A stretch of 64,000 nt of DNA from Coptis chinensis (taxonomy: Eukaryota > Streptophyta > Magnoliopsida > Ranunculales > Ranunculaceae). A program made the position numbers and the translations under genes. The stretch lies in contig CM027378.1 of the NCBI GenBank assembly GCA_015680905.1, positions 42,257,001-42,321,000 of the forward strand, in the 5' to 3' direction. Below, one piece after another: positions 44,411 through 56,240 of the stretch. The notes beneath the pieces are model-generated. The model worked only from the letters and a program-made list of their open reading frames with translations, had not been told where the DNA came from and did not search any database. How positions within the stretch are numbered: position 1 is the first letter of the stretch; each line of letters opens with the position of its first letter.

Positions 44411-46174
44411 TTAGAAACAAACATGTATGCGAAGGAATGAAAACTTATGCATCCTATCAAAGAACATATGCAAACCATCATGTTGTAATTGTTTTAAATA
44501 GTTGGAATGACCAAAAAGATGAATTAGCGATACTTTAGGTGAGAAGGGAATGAAGTGTGGATCATGATGTCTTTCATGAAGCTTAGATAAGGAAAAATAA
44601 GACAAACTAGGTTTCTCACAACACTCGGTCAGAGCTTGTCTCTCAATTACCGGAATGGTGTACTCATGGGATTGTGTGCTAGGCAAACATTCTTCACTGT
44701 GAGGGTTGAAAAAATTATAGATGGTCTCTGAGGCAATTGGCTCAAGGGCAAAATCGAGGTTCCTTTTAAATGGTGGGTGAATGGATGGCTTAGTTGTGGT
44801 AGATGGTTGGATTATAGGAGGTGGTAACTTCAGTGGATGGTGGTGGTTGGTTGGTGGTTCATCGGGTGGTGGATCCTCACATGCTCTTAAGAACTCTACA
44901 TCTGGCTTAGCTGAATCAACAAGGTTATGGTTTGTGGCTTTATCTTTAAGATTTTCCTCTATTTCTTTCCTTGTTATTTCCTCAGCTGCCAAACTAAATT
45001 GAGATTCACATTGCTCTAAAGATGTAACTTCCTCGTTTTCTTGCACATTAACTTGTTCATGCCTTAGATTTGAATTGTTAATCTCCATGTCCTCACCCTC
45101 TTCCTCTAAAACACTACAAGTATCCTCAATGGCCTCATTCGAATGTGTCGAGACATCATCCAGCCGAGTGGCGGTTTGCAAACTCAAAGGCCGGACATGC
45201 TCAACAGGAGGGTCCATATTACGGGAATGCCAATAGTTATCAAATTCTTCCTTCGTCACATCTTTATAAATATCTTCTAAAGTGTAATCATTATATTCAT
45301 CGTCGGTGGATCGAGTGGGAAGTTCCTCGAGACATCGCTCAGTTTTGAGTGGTCATCCGAAACTAGTCCTAAAGAGTCGTCTACAAGAATTTCCTCATCC
45401 AGGTGGGGTGTGGAGTTAATATCATGGTCAATGGGACGGTCTTTGGAAGGTAATGGTTCATGAAATGTAGGGTAGGTGTGAACTAGGTTGACTGGGTTAG
45501 TTATGGGAATAGTGTCGATCTCTGGCATGGTAGAAATGTCTGGCGCAGGTGAACCTAGTATCTTTAGGTTTCGGTTTATTTCCTGAAGTATTATTTTGTT
45601 TTGGGCCATCATTTTATCGAATGTTGTTAGCTGAGGTGAAGCTTGGTGGTGTGGGTCTGGTTGGTATGGTGTTTGATAGTCATAGTTATTGGCGTTTGAG
45701 TGACTCTCGGTTGATGTCGCATTGTGATGGGTTAGGTTGAGGCTGAATGGCTGGTTGATTGTTATTGGTGGAATTACATGAATAGTTTGGATGACTAGGA
45801 AATTTTTGAATGTATGAGTCACTATAAAAATTTGAAAATTGAGGCTCATAATTATTATTATATCCTATAGTAGGCTCAGACTCTTGATATGATGGGCATT
45901 GAGAAGCCCAATGGTCAGGACTACCACAACATGAACATGGTGAAGGGTTCCCATAATAATTACAAGATTGCTCTTGATATGATGGGCATTGGGAAGCCCA
46001 ATGATCAGGACTACCACAACATGAACATGGTGAAGGGTTCCCATAATAATTACAAGATTGCTCTTGATATGATGGGCATTGAGAAGCCCAATGGTCAGGA
46101 CTACCACAGTATGAACATGGTGAAGGGTTTGCATAATTATCATATGATTGTTGGTCTACATATTGATATGCCAT
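44411..46174 (-). pseudogene. Zinc-knuckle ORF of element VIII with triplicated CCHC
   Basis: About 588 codons. It starts MAYQYVDQQSYDNY, then three knuckles of CSYCGSPDHWASQC type in 30-residue repeats, then an Asn/Gln-rich region, a possible coiled segment (MMAQNKIILQEINRNLKIL), an acidic middle (DDVSTHSNEAIEDT, EEEGEDMEI), QFSLAAEEITRKEIEENLKD, a Pro/His-rich part and PPFKRNLDFALEPIASETIY, then FFNPHSEECLPS. The reading changes frame near 45750 and returns to the first frame near 45290, so two small indels compensate. It corresponds to the ORFs of IV and III. It is probably an RNA-binding, particle-related protein; that is inference. Confidence 0.75.
45883..46152 (-). repeat. Three 90-bp tandem repeats, one CCHC zinc knuckle each
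   Basis: The period is exactly 90 bp: CTTGATATGATGGGCATTG starts at 45883, 45973 and 46063. The units differ at very few positions, and each encodes CPSYQEQS plus one C-x2-C-x4-H-x4-C knuckle. Elements III and IV have one knuckle at the same place. Confidence 0.95.
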
Positions 46175-47409
46175 ATTGGTTTTTCAAATATATTATAGGG
46201 CAATTAATATGCAACCACAATTCTAAGCATACATTTCTAGATAGGCGTGTGGTATTTCGTTTTAAGAAAACAAGCCTGATTATACTAGAATTAAAACTCC
46301 TCTGACAGAAGAAACAAGGAGTGAAAGAAGGAGTACCTGAATGCCTCCTTGCTTCGCTTACGAATAGCGTCTTGTATACGCGATTTCAGTGTATTTAACA
46401 AGTTAGAAACACTTAATAACTTTAAGGAATAGAAATATGCATTTTCCTATGAAAATTGGGCTGTTCGGATGAATTTTCCTTGTAGGGCGCGGGTAGGGCG
46501 CGGGTTGGGCGCGGGCGCGCTCAAGGTAAGTTGAAATTACAGTGTTTAAGGGCGGGTCGCGCTCAACATGGGCGCGGGTCGCGCTCCAGGGTTTTCAAGT
46601 TTTAGGCCTTTTATCGTACTCCAAAAAATCTGAAATTTTTACAGTAATTTGCTAAGACGTCTATCAAGTAGCCTGTAAAATTTCAGATCGATCGGAGCTG
46701 TGAAAGTCCCTCTACAGCCCTCCAAAGTTTGCGAAACCGTTTTCGGACACAATACAAACAACCAAATGGTTAACCCATCAAAACAAATCCAAAAATTTCC
46801 AAATTTTTACTGGAGACTCCTAACAGATCCTAGTTGTTCCTGTAAAACATTTAGAGCAATTGGAGTTCTACAACCTCTCCTTATTGGCTGGTGTTTCAGA
46901 TATTAAGTGTTTGCAACACTGCAGAAACACACTGGAAACACTCTACTATTTAGGTGGTCAAAACAAATCAAAAACTCATCAAATTTTTACTACAAACTTC
47001 TGGCTTAGGGTAGATACTCCTGTAAAAATTATAGAATTTTAAGAACTCCCTAAGTAACCTTATTCGTCTGTTTTTCAAGAACATACGGTGTGAAAACTGA
47101 AATGCAGTACTGTAAAGATCGTATTTTTTTTACAAGGTAAACCAACTCTGAAAAATCTGAAAATATTCTAGTAAATCAACAACACATTAAATATTATGTA
47201 TGAATATTTTCAGAATTTTCGAAAATTTAGAAATACCTTCACCGCAGTGTTTTTCTCTGTGAATCCGCAGCCCCTATGCCCTAAACAAAGTGAAACAGCC
47301 TGAAAATTCAAGAAATAAGAATGAAAAATTAAAAGGGTGGGTGGGTAGAGAATGGGGGATTGCCCCTTAGATTCAAGCAATTGAATTCTTGTCTTGAACG
47401 AGATTAAGA
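46175..47409 (-). mobile_element. Untranslated leader of element VIII
   Basis: There is no supported open frame. It contains a GC-rich repeated segment (46486-46596) with GGGCGCGGGT and GGTCGCGCTC words, and AT-rich sequence with recurring 'aaatttttac' and 'ctcctgtaaaa' (46630-47050). Confidence 0.6.
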
Positions 47410-47423
47410 TGGCAGCGGCGCCA
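47410..47423 (-). other. Primer binding site, tRNA-Asp-like (element VIII)
   Basis: In sense TGGCGCCGCTGCCA, two bases after the LTR end. Identical to that of element II. Confidence 0.7.
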
Positions 47424-47425
47424 TT

Positions 47426-48794
47426 TGATAACCCGTAAAAACTCAATTAGATTACTCTAACCTTATTCTTACGGTATCAATAATTTATTTCCTACTCTCA
47501 CATGTATATTCATGTAATATATAGAGTACGGAATCGTTCCACTCTTAACTCTCAAGACTTAAACAAATTCAATTGAACAAACACAAAGAACAATGGTGAG
47601 AGTGATGTGTTATGTGAAATATCTATTCTATGACTATACTACGGATTCAATTTATACTAACAAGATATAATAATTCAACTACAGAAATACTAACTAGACT
47701 CTATGATAAGGAATTAGGGGGATTGAATCCGCCTTAACTCTATTTAATCTACTAACAAAGAACTGTCGCACTCCAAATTGAAATGTTATCGCATAACAAT
47801 TGGTAAATATAATCCCTAACTATTCATGGCAATCTCTACCAAGTAATAACTAGCATGTGAAGTATTAAACCCATTCTCATGGTGAACTAATTACTTCTAG
47901 AATTGAATAGATTATGAGGACGAATTCTATGCTAACAAAATCAAGTCTTCATCAAGGCTTCCTTAACCCCTCTAATGGAGGGTTAGCCTAGAGTCATTAA
48001 ACTATCATTTCTCATGAAATCTAAACAAGACATAATATAAAGATTTGAACTTTACTTGTTTAAACTCAATTCGAAACTACTCATGCAATAATTGAATTAA
48101 ACTAATAATGACAAGTAATTGAATCTAAGGATTTAAGCTAATAAGTAAAGAAATTGAACAAGATTATCAAGAACACTAATTTATTTATCTAATGAAATCA
48201 ATAACAATAATTTAATACTGAATTTAAGGCAAGAATAAAAACTAATTAATTAATCTAAAACTAGATCTAGAACTAAGGTTTAATGGCTACTTTTCTTATT
48301 CTAACCTAATTTATTTTCTAACCTAACTATCTACCATTAACAAAGAGCTAAGCTTTTGTTTTTATACATCCAGATCTAAAAATCGTGCATGGGATTGGAG
48401 CCATGTTTTGGGCCAGAGAATCAGGCCCAAAACCCAATTCTTTCAGTCCAAAAAGGCCTCTTCAGCTGCAGTTGGCTTCCACAGACTTTTCGTCCACTTC
48501 TGCTCCTCTGATTGGGTCAAGGCTTGGACCATTGGAAAGCTCTTTCCGAGCCGGTCGGTTTGACATAAGGTAGGCCTGAATCCGAGGTCTGAGTCCAAAG
48601 ATATGGCATTCGGAAGTTCTGCTGACTGTTGCTCCTTTATCTCGCTAAAGTGGCACATTTCTGCACATAATGGACTTTGAAGCCTGAAATGCATAAAAAC
48701 ACGTAATCAGTATTAACTCTTACTTATTATTCACATAATTGGTCTAACAGTATGATTATTAAGGGGTTAAAACTACAGTTTTGGGCTCTTATCA
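47426..48794 (-). repeat. Element VIII LTR, 5' copy in sense
   Basis: This is the partner of 39706-41076, followed by the CCTTG duplication (48795-48799). A TATAAAAA box lies at 48366-48359 on the minus strand. Confidence 0.95.
48359..48366 (-). promoter_or_regulatory. TATA box in element VIII 5' LTR
   Basis: TATAAAAACAAAAGCTTAGC in sense, conserved in the element II and IX LTRs. Confidence 0.6.
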
Positions 48795-49739
48795 CCTTGC
48801 ATAGTACCACTCAACCTCATTGTCATGTTGGATTAAATCAACCTGCAGGGTTTACATGATAATCCTTATGAGCTCCTCAAGAGGACATCATCAACCCGAC
48901 TTCTTGTGGGTCACAGATTCCTTCTATAATCAACAACACACCTTACATACAATGTCATTACCCAATCCATCGAGTTTGTTGATTCACAAATGAATCTCAC
49001 TCATTGATGATTTAAAGCAATGTACAATGCACGTAAGTGCCCGTTATTATATCCGGATTAAGAGGAAAATAATCCATAATAACAGAGGTGTTTGTTTTCT
49101 TATATAGTTAGTATAAAGAGAAACAACCTCACTTGGTCCTGTTCAATACACACAAAGTATACTAGTGTAATCATGTAGTCAAGATAGACTAATACTAGAT
49201 TATACTACAACCGTACCAATGGTTTGTCCAAATTCATTTAGGTTGTGAACGTTTACTTATACTTTATAAGGTACTGATGATATGATCTTCTGTGTGTCAC
49301 CACACACCATATCATCTACAACATAAAGTATTAGACACATGCATATAACTAATAACATATATAATATGCATAACATTTGCCCATATGATTGTCATTCAAA
49401 ATATAAAGAATTAGAGTTAATACAAAAGTAATGCTTTTAGTATATAACCATATGAAAACACTCATGGTAAGCACGAGATCACTTACTCACAGAACTGATC
49501 CGATGGTCCTTGTCTCATTCTGGACATCTATAGTTTTTGGTTATTTCCTATACACGTGTCATCTATTCAATGACAGGAAATCCCCTTTACACTCCACACC
49601 TTCTAATTTATACATCGCACTTGGGCTAAGTGGTCCACCCTCATTGGTAGTGGGGTTGTCCTTCACACTATCTGAAAAATCTGGTAAAAGTTGCATTTCA
49701 TTATCAGCCATCTTATGAAGTTTATCTACCCCCTCCTTC

Positions 49740-52700
49740 TTTATATCCAGCTCAGTACATAAATGTCTCCTCCCTTAAGTAACGCTCTGCAATACAACCT
49801 TCGGGACACGCTTTGTTTGAAACAAAATCTTTGAAGATTTTCATGTATCTTTCCAAAGTGGGAAAAAATGAAAAAGAATTAAACTATAGTAGAAGCAATG
49901 GAAGCAGGTTGAAAAAAAGGAAACAAAAACAGAAACAATTTGTGTACCTTTCAAAACAATACATCCACCTACAAAAAACAGGCCCACATTGACGAGTCTC
50001 GTAAGGCAAGTGAATTGGTAGATGCATCATAGAAACAAATAATGAGGGTGGGCAGATTCTCTCAATAGCACACAGGGCCTTGATCATACCCCTTTCCAGT
50101 ACATTTAGTGTTTCGATCTCCACTTTTTTGGAACATAAAGCACTGAAGAAAGTACAAATAGTTGTAATAATAGACCGAGCTTCTTTTCTATTCCCATCTC
50201 TATATGTATGTTGGATTAACACCGGGAGCAAATGTTGCATCAAAATATGATAGTCATGTGACTTAATTTGTTTCAAATCCACACAATCGCCCTTGACAAT
50301 ATTCGACTAATTACCACTAAAGCCAATAGGCACACTTATATTTTGTAAGGTCTAGATGAACAACTTCCTCTATTCTTTTCGAAGCAAAAAAATACCGTAG
50401 GGCATAACTCATTTTCCGTTAACTTGAGACACCCAATATTTCTTTTTAATTTTCATACGCTTTAAATCATTGCATGCTTTGGCATTATCTTTAGTTTTCT
50501 TCGTATTCAACATCAAAGCAAAAAGGATTTCACACACAATTTTTTCAATATGCATGACATCAAGGATATGACGAACGACAATGTGTTTCCAATACTTGAG
50601 CCTAAAAAAGATAGACCACTTGGAAAAACATGAAGCTACATCATTGCCTTCTTGTTCATCACCTTTGCCATCTTTCCTTTTCTTGCCTTTTCCAAATTTG
50701 ATTTTCAAATTCTTCATGGATTGTCCAGAACAAAATAGCACGCATTTTGAACACTTCACCTTTGAATGCATCTTTAACCATCACCCCATCATGCCACAAG
50801 TCTTGCAACTCTTTAACTAAGGGCTGCAAATACACATCAATATCATTACCTGGTTGTTTTGGACCCTCAATGAGTGTTGTAAGCATGGAGAATTACGACT
50901 TCATACATAGCCAAATGGGAAGGTTATATGTCACACACATTATAGTGTAGGAACTGTTATTTTCAGAATGAATGTTTCTACAAACCACGAGAACCCACGC
51001 TCAACGGAATCAATGGGGTTCTCACGATTCTGGATTGAGAACATACCTTTTAGATCCAGTTTAGATAACTCTGAGAATCCAAGCTTTATGAACTCCGAAA
51101 TCAACCCCTTGATCTTCTGTTGTATTCCTTTAGAATAGATTGGACGTTGTGTGGACAACGATCTACCAATCTCCTTCTTTCTCACAAAACTAGATCCAAT
51201 TTTGGATCTATCTTTCCTTGCCTCTTTTTCTAAACCAGGTGAATAGTGAATTACGGGCTGAGAGAGAGAGTATTCTATTTATAGGCTACAACAGGGACCA
51301 TGAGGAGAAATTAGGGTTGGGCCTCCTGACGGGCTTGGGCTTCCCATGTTTGCCCAGAACATACGGCCTAAGTCTGTCAACAAATGGCTTATTCCACTAA
51401 AGGCCATTGTTGCACTACCGCCCTAATCCCAAATTACGTGTCAACGTTTATGGGCTCCATATTATATGCTTGTTGATCTCCCCGTGTTTAAGATATCGAA
51501 TGTCCGTTGATTAAGTCAAGTTACTGACAACTACATTAATTAACTTCTTATGTCCTTGAGTAGTACCACTCAACCTCATTGTCATGTCGGAATAAATCCA
51601 CCTATAGGGTTTACATGACAATCTTTTTGAGCTCCTCAAGGGGACATCATTAACCCGACTTCTTGCGGGACATGAATTCCTTCTATAATCAACAACACAC
51701 CTTACATACAATGTCATTACCCAATCTATTGAGTTTGTTGATTCACAAATGAATCTCACTCATTGATGATTTAAAGCAATGTACAATGCATGTAAGTGCC
51801 CGTTATTATATCCGGATTAGGAGGACAAACATCCATAATACCAGAGGCGTTTGTTCTCTTATATAGTCAATATAATGAGAAACAACCTCACTTGGTCCTG
51901 TTCAATACACATAAAGTGTACTAGTGTAATCATATAGTCAAGATAGACTAATACCAGATTATACTACAACCGTACTAATGGTTTGTCCAAATCTATCTAG
52001 GTTGTGAATGATTACTTATACTTTATAAGGTACTGATGATATAATCTTCTGTGTGTTCACACCATATCATCTACAACATAAAGTATTAGACACATGCATA
52101 TAACTAATAACATATGTAATTTGCATAACATTTGCCCATATGATTATCATTCAAAATATAAAGAATTAGAGTTAATATAAAAGTAATGCTTTTAGTATAT
52201 AACCCTATCATATAGACCATGAACTGTATTGTGTTCCTAAAGTACCAAAAGGATTAAACCCATCAGTGGCTACTCCCAGACGAACATTGTGTGGCTCAGC
52301 AGAAAAATCTGGATACTTCGAATCTACTTGCTTCCACACTACCGAGTTAATGGGATGCCTCATTATACAAGGCTTTGATGTCCCAGTAGAATGCCACCGC
52401 ATCTCCTTCGCCACCGGACGCACATTATACATTCTCTTCAACCTACCACTAAGAGGAAAGTATCGCAAAACCTTTGCAGGCACCCTGCTGGTCCGTGTCC
52501 TCAATTGTTTAATGGTTGCAGTTTTTTATCTAGAAACTCCACATGTAGGACAAGAAACCTCAAATTCATTATCTCCCCAATACAAGATGCAATCATTTCT
52601 GCATGCGTCAATCTTCTGGCATTTCAACTTTAAGTCTTTAATCATCTTATCTGCTTTGTAGGCATTCTCAGGTATCTTATTACCATTAGGCATCGCCATC

Positions 52701-53285
52701 CTGAGTAGTTGAAGAAAATCAGTAAAAGCCTTATCACTCAATCCATTTGTGATCTTCAAATTAAGTAATTTCAAGACAAATCTAAGAGCAAAGAAGTAAG
52801 TACATCCATGATACAATTCAGCCATGGCTTCACACAAATTATCATTAAACTCAACACCTTCAACGAGATCTTCTCCCTCGATACGGCCTCGTGGATCCTC
52901 ACCAAAAACAGCGTCCAAGTTATCAAGACTAAGTTCTTCCCCAAGAATGGTGAATGCTGCATTCATGTCCACCACAGGCACGTTTGCTTGAAAACTTGAT
53001 CCACTTTCATTGAGTTGTTCTGGCCTTTCTTTCTCACCGTGCAAAAACCAGAATTTATACGTCTTGTTAAATCCATGGCTAAAACAATGTATCACAACAT
53101 CATCGTGACGTACTCATTGACAAACCTTGGTTTCAACACTTTCTACAAGCACATGGTATAACATTCTTGTTGTGATGGTGTTCCATGGCAAAGGAACTAA
53201 AATCCTCAACACCTTTTATAAAACGTGGATCTCGAAAATTGTCCAAGTTAATCCAATTCTTGTCTATCAAACCCATTGACTCCAT
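49740..53285 (-). pseudogene. CACTA TNP2-type transposase, decayed and split by a solo LTR
   Basis: The start ATG at 53285 gives MESMGLIDKNWINLDNFRDP, then NVIPCACRKC followed by a stop. A shifted frame continues VIHCFSHGFNKTYKFWFLHG. The next parts are LYHGCTYFFALRFVLKLLNL, CPTCGVSR-stop, KVLRYFPLSGRLKRMYNV, MRWHSTGTS, VRLGVATDGFNPFGTLGTQY. After the LTR: NLPIWLCMKS-stop, LIEGPKQPGNDIDVYLQPLV, RAILFWTIH, then KWSIFFRLKYWKHIVVRHIL, DVMHIEKIVCE. Last (50282-49740): IKSHDYHILMQHLLPV, PPSLFVSMMHLPIHLPYE, CGPVFCRWMYCFERY, and ACPEGCIAERYLREE. All are TNP2 landmarks in the correct order. At least four stops or frame changes make it inactive. The protein would cut and rejoin CACTA ends. Confidence 0.9.
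50946..52210 (-). mobile_element. Copia solo LTR (copy E) with TATAG duplication
   Basis: It starts TGTAGGAACTG and ends ACCCTATCA; 1,265 bp; TATAG on both sides (50941-50945 and 52211-52215). It lies inside the transposase coding region. With the LTR and one TATAG removed, the frame before (YSSWSI) continues directly into the frame after (NLPIWLCMK). Confidence 0.93.
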
Positions 53286-54284
53286 CACTTAATAAACTTC
53301 TAAAAGAAATAGAAAAGAGAGGAACTCATAACAAAGAAAATAAAATAAGAATATATATATATTCATGCATCTTATAATCACTCACACCCAAACATAGCAT
53401 CCAAACTCAAGATTTCATTTTTTTCGCCTAATTTCATTAATAGTTCAGGTTAGTGAGTTAAGCTCATCAGATTAGAAACAAGGAATCAATACTAAAATTC
53501 ACCATTCATATACACTATTTGATAAGAGATGTATCAATATCCTCCAACAAAATACCAACCCCAATACACCCCAAAACAAAAATTTTAATCGGCACCCAAC
53601 TTGCAAAGATTTATCTTTAAGACAATTCATCAAATATCATGCAAACAGTTGACGTAAATCAACAAGCCCACACTTCAAAACAAACTCATAGTCTACTTAT
53701 AAAAAAATTCAACTTAATTTATATACAACATGATACTTAGAATGAGAAACCCACACAAATCCAAAGAAGGAAGGAAAAATAAACACGCACCTTGATGTGA
53801 GTACGCAGATCAAACCTGTTCACATCAATATCAAAAAATGAATAAAGTTACTTCATTTGAGCTCAATAGAAAATGAGTAAGAGGGAAAAAATAGTACCTT
53901 TAAAACCAAAATAGAAAACGAGTTAGAGGAAGAAAAATTACCTTTGATTGAAGGCGTTGAAAAGATAGAGAAGGTGATGGATTTACTGAGAAAGAGCTAA
54001 AAATTAGCGGTGAGAGATTTTTAAGGAAAAAGTGTGTAAGGGATAGAGAGAATACCTTGGACTCTCTTTTGCTGCCGGCTGTTGTTTGCTATAGTTGTGT
54101 GAGACTATGTTTCCTTCTATTTTCAAACTATGTTTCCTTCTATTATTTTGGGTGGGAACTAAAACTTTTTTCGCGCTCTGTTAAATCCTTGAATGTTTTC
54201 AGCAGTATTTCATTCCAACCGGTTGGCCAACTTTAAAAACAGTCTGTACACATAAAATATCCATCGAAAATATCCAACTGTTAT
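53286..54284. other. 5' region of the CACTA element
   Basis: AT-rich non-coding DNA between the transposase start and the subterminal repeats. It probably includes promoter and untranslated exons of the transposase. I could not place a TATA box with confidence. Confidence 0.4.
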
Positions 54285-54466
54285 TAACCGTCGGTTATAT
54301 CGACGGCTTAAAACAGTGGGATATCCGTCGGGTAAGAAAAAAACTCTAAAACCGACGGTGATATTTTGGCGGCCAACGAGTTAAAACTGTCGGCAACTAC
54401 CAACATATTATAGCCATCGGTGTACCTCTACTGGGTCCGTAAGCTAAACTCAATTTTTTTGTGGTG
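54285..54466. repeat. CACTA subterminal repeats and terminus
   Basis: Words of type ACCGTCGGT, TCGACGG, TCCGTCGGG, ACCGACGG and CTGTCGGC occur about every 25 bp, in both orientations, ending at TTTTTTTGTGGTG (54454-54466). Confidence 0.7.
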
Positions 54467-54529
54467 CATAGATAATACTCACTAATAAAATATATAACTC
54501 TCATACTACATTCCTTGATCTGCACGATA

Positions 54530-54910
54530 TTGCGAAAGGTTATTGATGAGGTCAACTCTTAGTTGAACATTAGTTTCTCTGCTATGAATTCAACGAATTG
54601 TGTTGAGTCTTCTTGCAATTTCCACACATCGATTTCCTGTAACAAGCAATGCGACTGAGGGCTCTCAAGAAATGTCAATTTGCCAATCTCTTGTCCATCC
54701 TTGACAATCATATTATGTAAAATGATACACGTCTTCATTATTTGATTAATGTCATCCCTACTCCACAATCGCGTCGCCCTCTTGATTATCTCCTACCTAG
54801 CTTGTAAGATACCAAATGCACGCTCGACATCTTCTCAACACGCCTCTTGCAACTTATCAAAAAAATTCTCTCTTGAGTTGTTGGGTGAAGGATTGTTTGT
54901 ACAATTGTAG
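54530..54910 (-). pseudogene. C-terminus of a PIF/Harbinger-type transposase
   Basis: In sense: FFDKLQEAC, stop, EDVERAFGILQAR, stop, EIIKRATRLW, then SRDDINQIMKTCIILHNMIV, KDGQ. VERAFG(V/I)LQAR and IM(K)xCIILHNMIVxD are the hallmark end of plant Harbinger (DDE_4) transposases. The tail ends LMFN-stop near 54559. Two in-frame stops, and truncation at 54910 by the next LTR, make it a relic. The enzyme cuts Harbinger/Tourist ends. Confidence 0.88.
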
Positions 54911-55439
54911 TGAAGTAATTGGGGTATGAGTATTTCAAAGTTGTTGAGTGTGGTTCATTATAAATTGTTTAGAATTTGGAAGAAAGGGAGTCTTGAAGGA
55001 GAAAATGTAGGTTTCTTAGCTTAAGACTTGTTTTCTAACTCTAGTTGTATGGAAGAACATTAGAAAAGACTAGTTGATTGAAAGATTGTTGAAAGCACAA
55101 ACATTGAAAGAAATAACTTGCTTGAAATGAAGAACAAACTTTAAATAAATAACTTGATTGAATGAAGAACAAAAAACTTGAAGAAATAACTATATTGAAA
55201 ATGAAGAACAAAAAGTAAATAACTTGAATGTAAAAAGTCTTAAAAATAAAGCCCTACATGACACTAGAATAAGTATAGGTGTATTCTATCATCCTACTTT
55301 TGAGTTCTTATACCCCTACTTTTACAAAAGACGGGTTTGCCTTCTCTCATTACATTTGAGACACCTCACCACGTTTGCTTTATACTTTTCCTTTTTTGCT
55401 TTTTCCTTTTGCTTTTTGATTTCATTTTTATTGAAGTTG
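54911..55439 (-). repeat. Partial LTR of the I/III/IV family, cut by element III
   Basis: It starts TGAAGTAATTGGGG, the inverse of the element I LTR end. Words such as 'atttcaaagttg', 'tcattataaattgttta' and 'gaataagtataggtg' match LTRs I and III. It stops at 55439 where element III is inserted; the rest would lie beyond the window. Confidence 0.65.
55435..55439. repeat. Probable target site AGTTG, left side of element III
   Basis: Five bases directly before the LTR start TGATAGTG. The other copy would be past the right edge, so it is not confirmed. Confidence 0.4.
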
Positions 55440-56228
55440 TGATAGTGTGAGTAGTGTCTTCAAGAGTGATTGAAGTGAGGTTCACCATAGATTGTTTAGA
55501 GTTTGAATGGTTGGAAGTTGAAGAAAGGAAGGTAGGATCTTTATTTTAGGACTTGTATTGGTTTTAGTTTATGAAGAACATTGAAAGAAAAGTTATTTTA
55601 AAGATTGAAATAACAAAAACTTGAAAGCAATGTAAGGAAATTATTAATTAAAAGAAATAACAACAAGAAAGAAGATTGATTGATTGAAATATAAAAGCAA
55701 ATAACAAGATTGAAATGAAGAACAATAAAGTAAAACAACTTCAATATAAAAAGACTAGAAATTAAATCCTACATGAAACTAGAATAACTCTAGGTGCATT
55801 CTCTCTCCCTAACATTTAGTTCTTATACCCCTACTTTATGCCAATGACTGATTTGCCCTTCTCCATTACATTTGAGACACCTCACCCTTTACTTTATGGT
55901 TTTTCTTTTTGATTTCTTCTTGATCAAGATAGGTTTTAGAGAAGCCATCCTTTGAGTTGAGGACATTTATCTCTGGTCTTCTGAGTTGAGGATTTTGACC
56001 TTTGACTTTGACTTATTCAACACTTTTTCATAGCAGCTTCTAGACTTCATAATAAGTGTGATCAAGGATCCTTTTGGTGCTAAGACGCAGCTTTCATGAT
56101 AAGTGGTCTGAATTTCTCTATAACCTGAAAAAGGCAATAAAAGATATGAGTTATCTTTTCATTAAGCATAAGAAAGGTTATAATGCAGAAATTAAAGGGA
56201 AATAAAACACACATTTGGGAGCTGATCA
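55440..56228 (-). repeat. Element III LTR, 3' copy in sense
   Basis: It starts TGATAGTGTGAGTAGTG and ends TTTGGGAGCTGATCA. It is close to 62514-63284. Confidence 0.88.
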
Positions 56229-56240
56229 CCACCCCCAAAT
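56229..56240 (-). other. Polypurine tract of element III
   Basis: In sense ATTTGGGGGTGG directly before the LTR start TGATCAGC. Confidence 0.8.

Larger units (their letters stand above)
39706..48794 (-). mobile_element. Complete LTR retrotransposon, element VIII (zinc-knuckle ORF, no pol)
   Basis: This is a 9,089-bp insertion with two LTRs (39706-41076 and 47426-48794), TGATAA/TTATCA ends and a CCTTG duplication. The primer site is inside the right LTR and the polypurine tract inside the left, so it reads on the minus strand. In sense it has a 1.2-kb leader, the zinc-knuckle ORF (46174-44411) and a 3.3-kb mostly non-coding region. It has no gag core, protease, RT or integrase. The LTR core and 3' region are shared with element II, the ORF with elements III and IV. 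It is the youngest unit in this nest. Confidence 0.95.
39100..49455 (-). mobile_element. Copia solo LTR (copy C) with AAACA duplication, split by element VIII
   Basis: Halves 39100-39705 and 48800-49455 join to a 1.26-kb LTR of the same family as A, B and E. The left end is TGTAGGAACC; the right end is CCATATGA, with two changes from CCCTATCA. AAACA flanks both sides (39095-39099 and 49456-49460), so it inserted and then recombined to a solo LTR. Element VIII later inserted after 39705. Confidence 0.85.
49461..54466 (-). mobile_element. Decayed CACTA (En/Spm-type) DNA transposon
   Basis: It carries a TNP2-type transposase relic on the minus strand and a right terminus CACCACAAAAAAATTGAG (sense, from 54466), one base off the usual CACTACAAAAA start. 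Just inside are several copies of CCGTCGG/CCGACGG words (54285-54415), typical CACTA subterminal repeats. The left (3') end is not found; it is lost in or beyond the Ty3 LTR sequence near 49461-49560. A possible 3-bp target site (CAT) follows the right end. Confidence 0.8.

Noticed and set aside
45883-46152. CRISPR-like array
   Set aside because: Units are 90 bp, contiguous and coding, with no spacers; the context is a plant retroelement.
45889-46305. Plus-strand frame with repeated MMGIEKPNGQDYHNMNMVKG
   Set aside because: It is the reverse-strand reading of the 90-bp zinc-knuckle repeats.
52266-52661. 131-codon plus-strand frame
   Set aside because: It is antisense to the CACTA transposase, whose motifs are clear on the minus strand.
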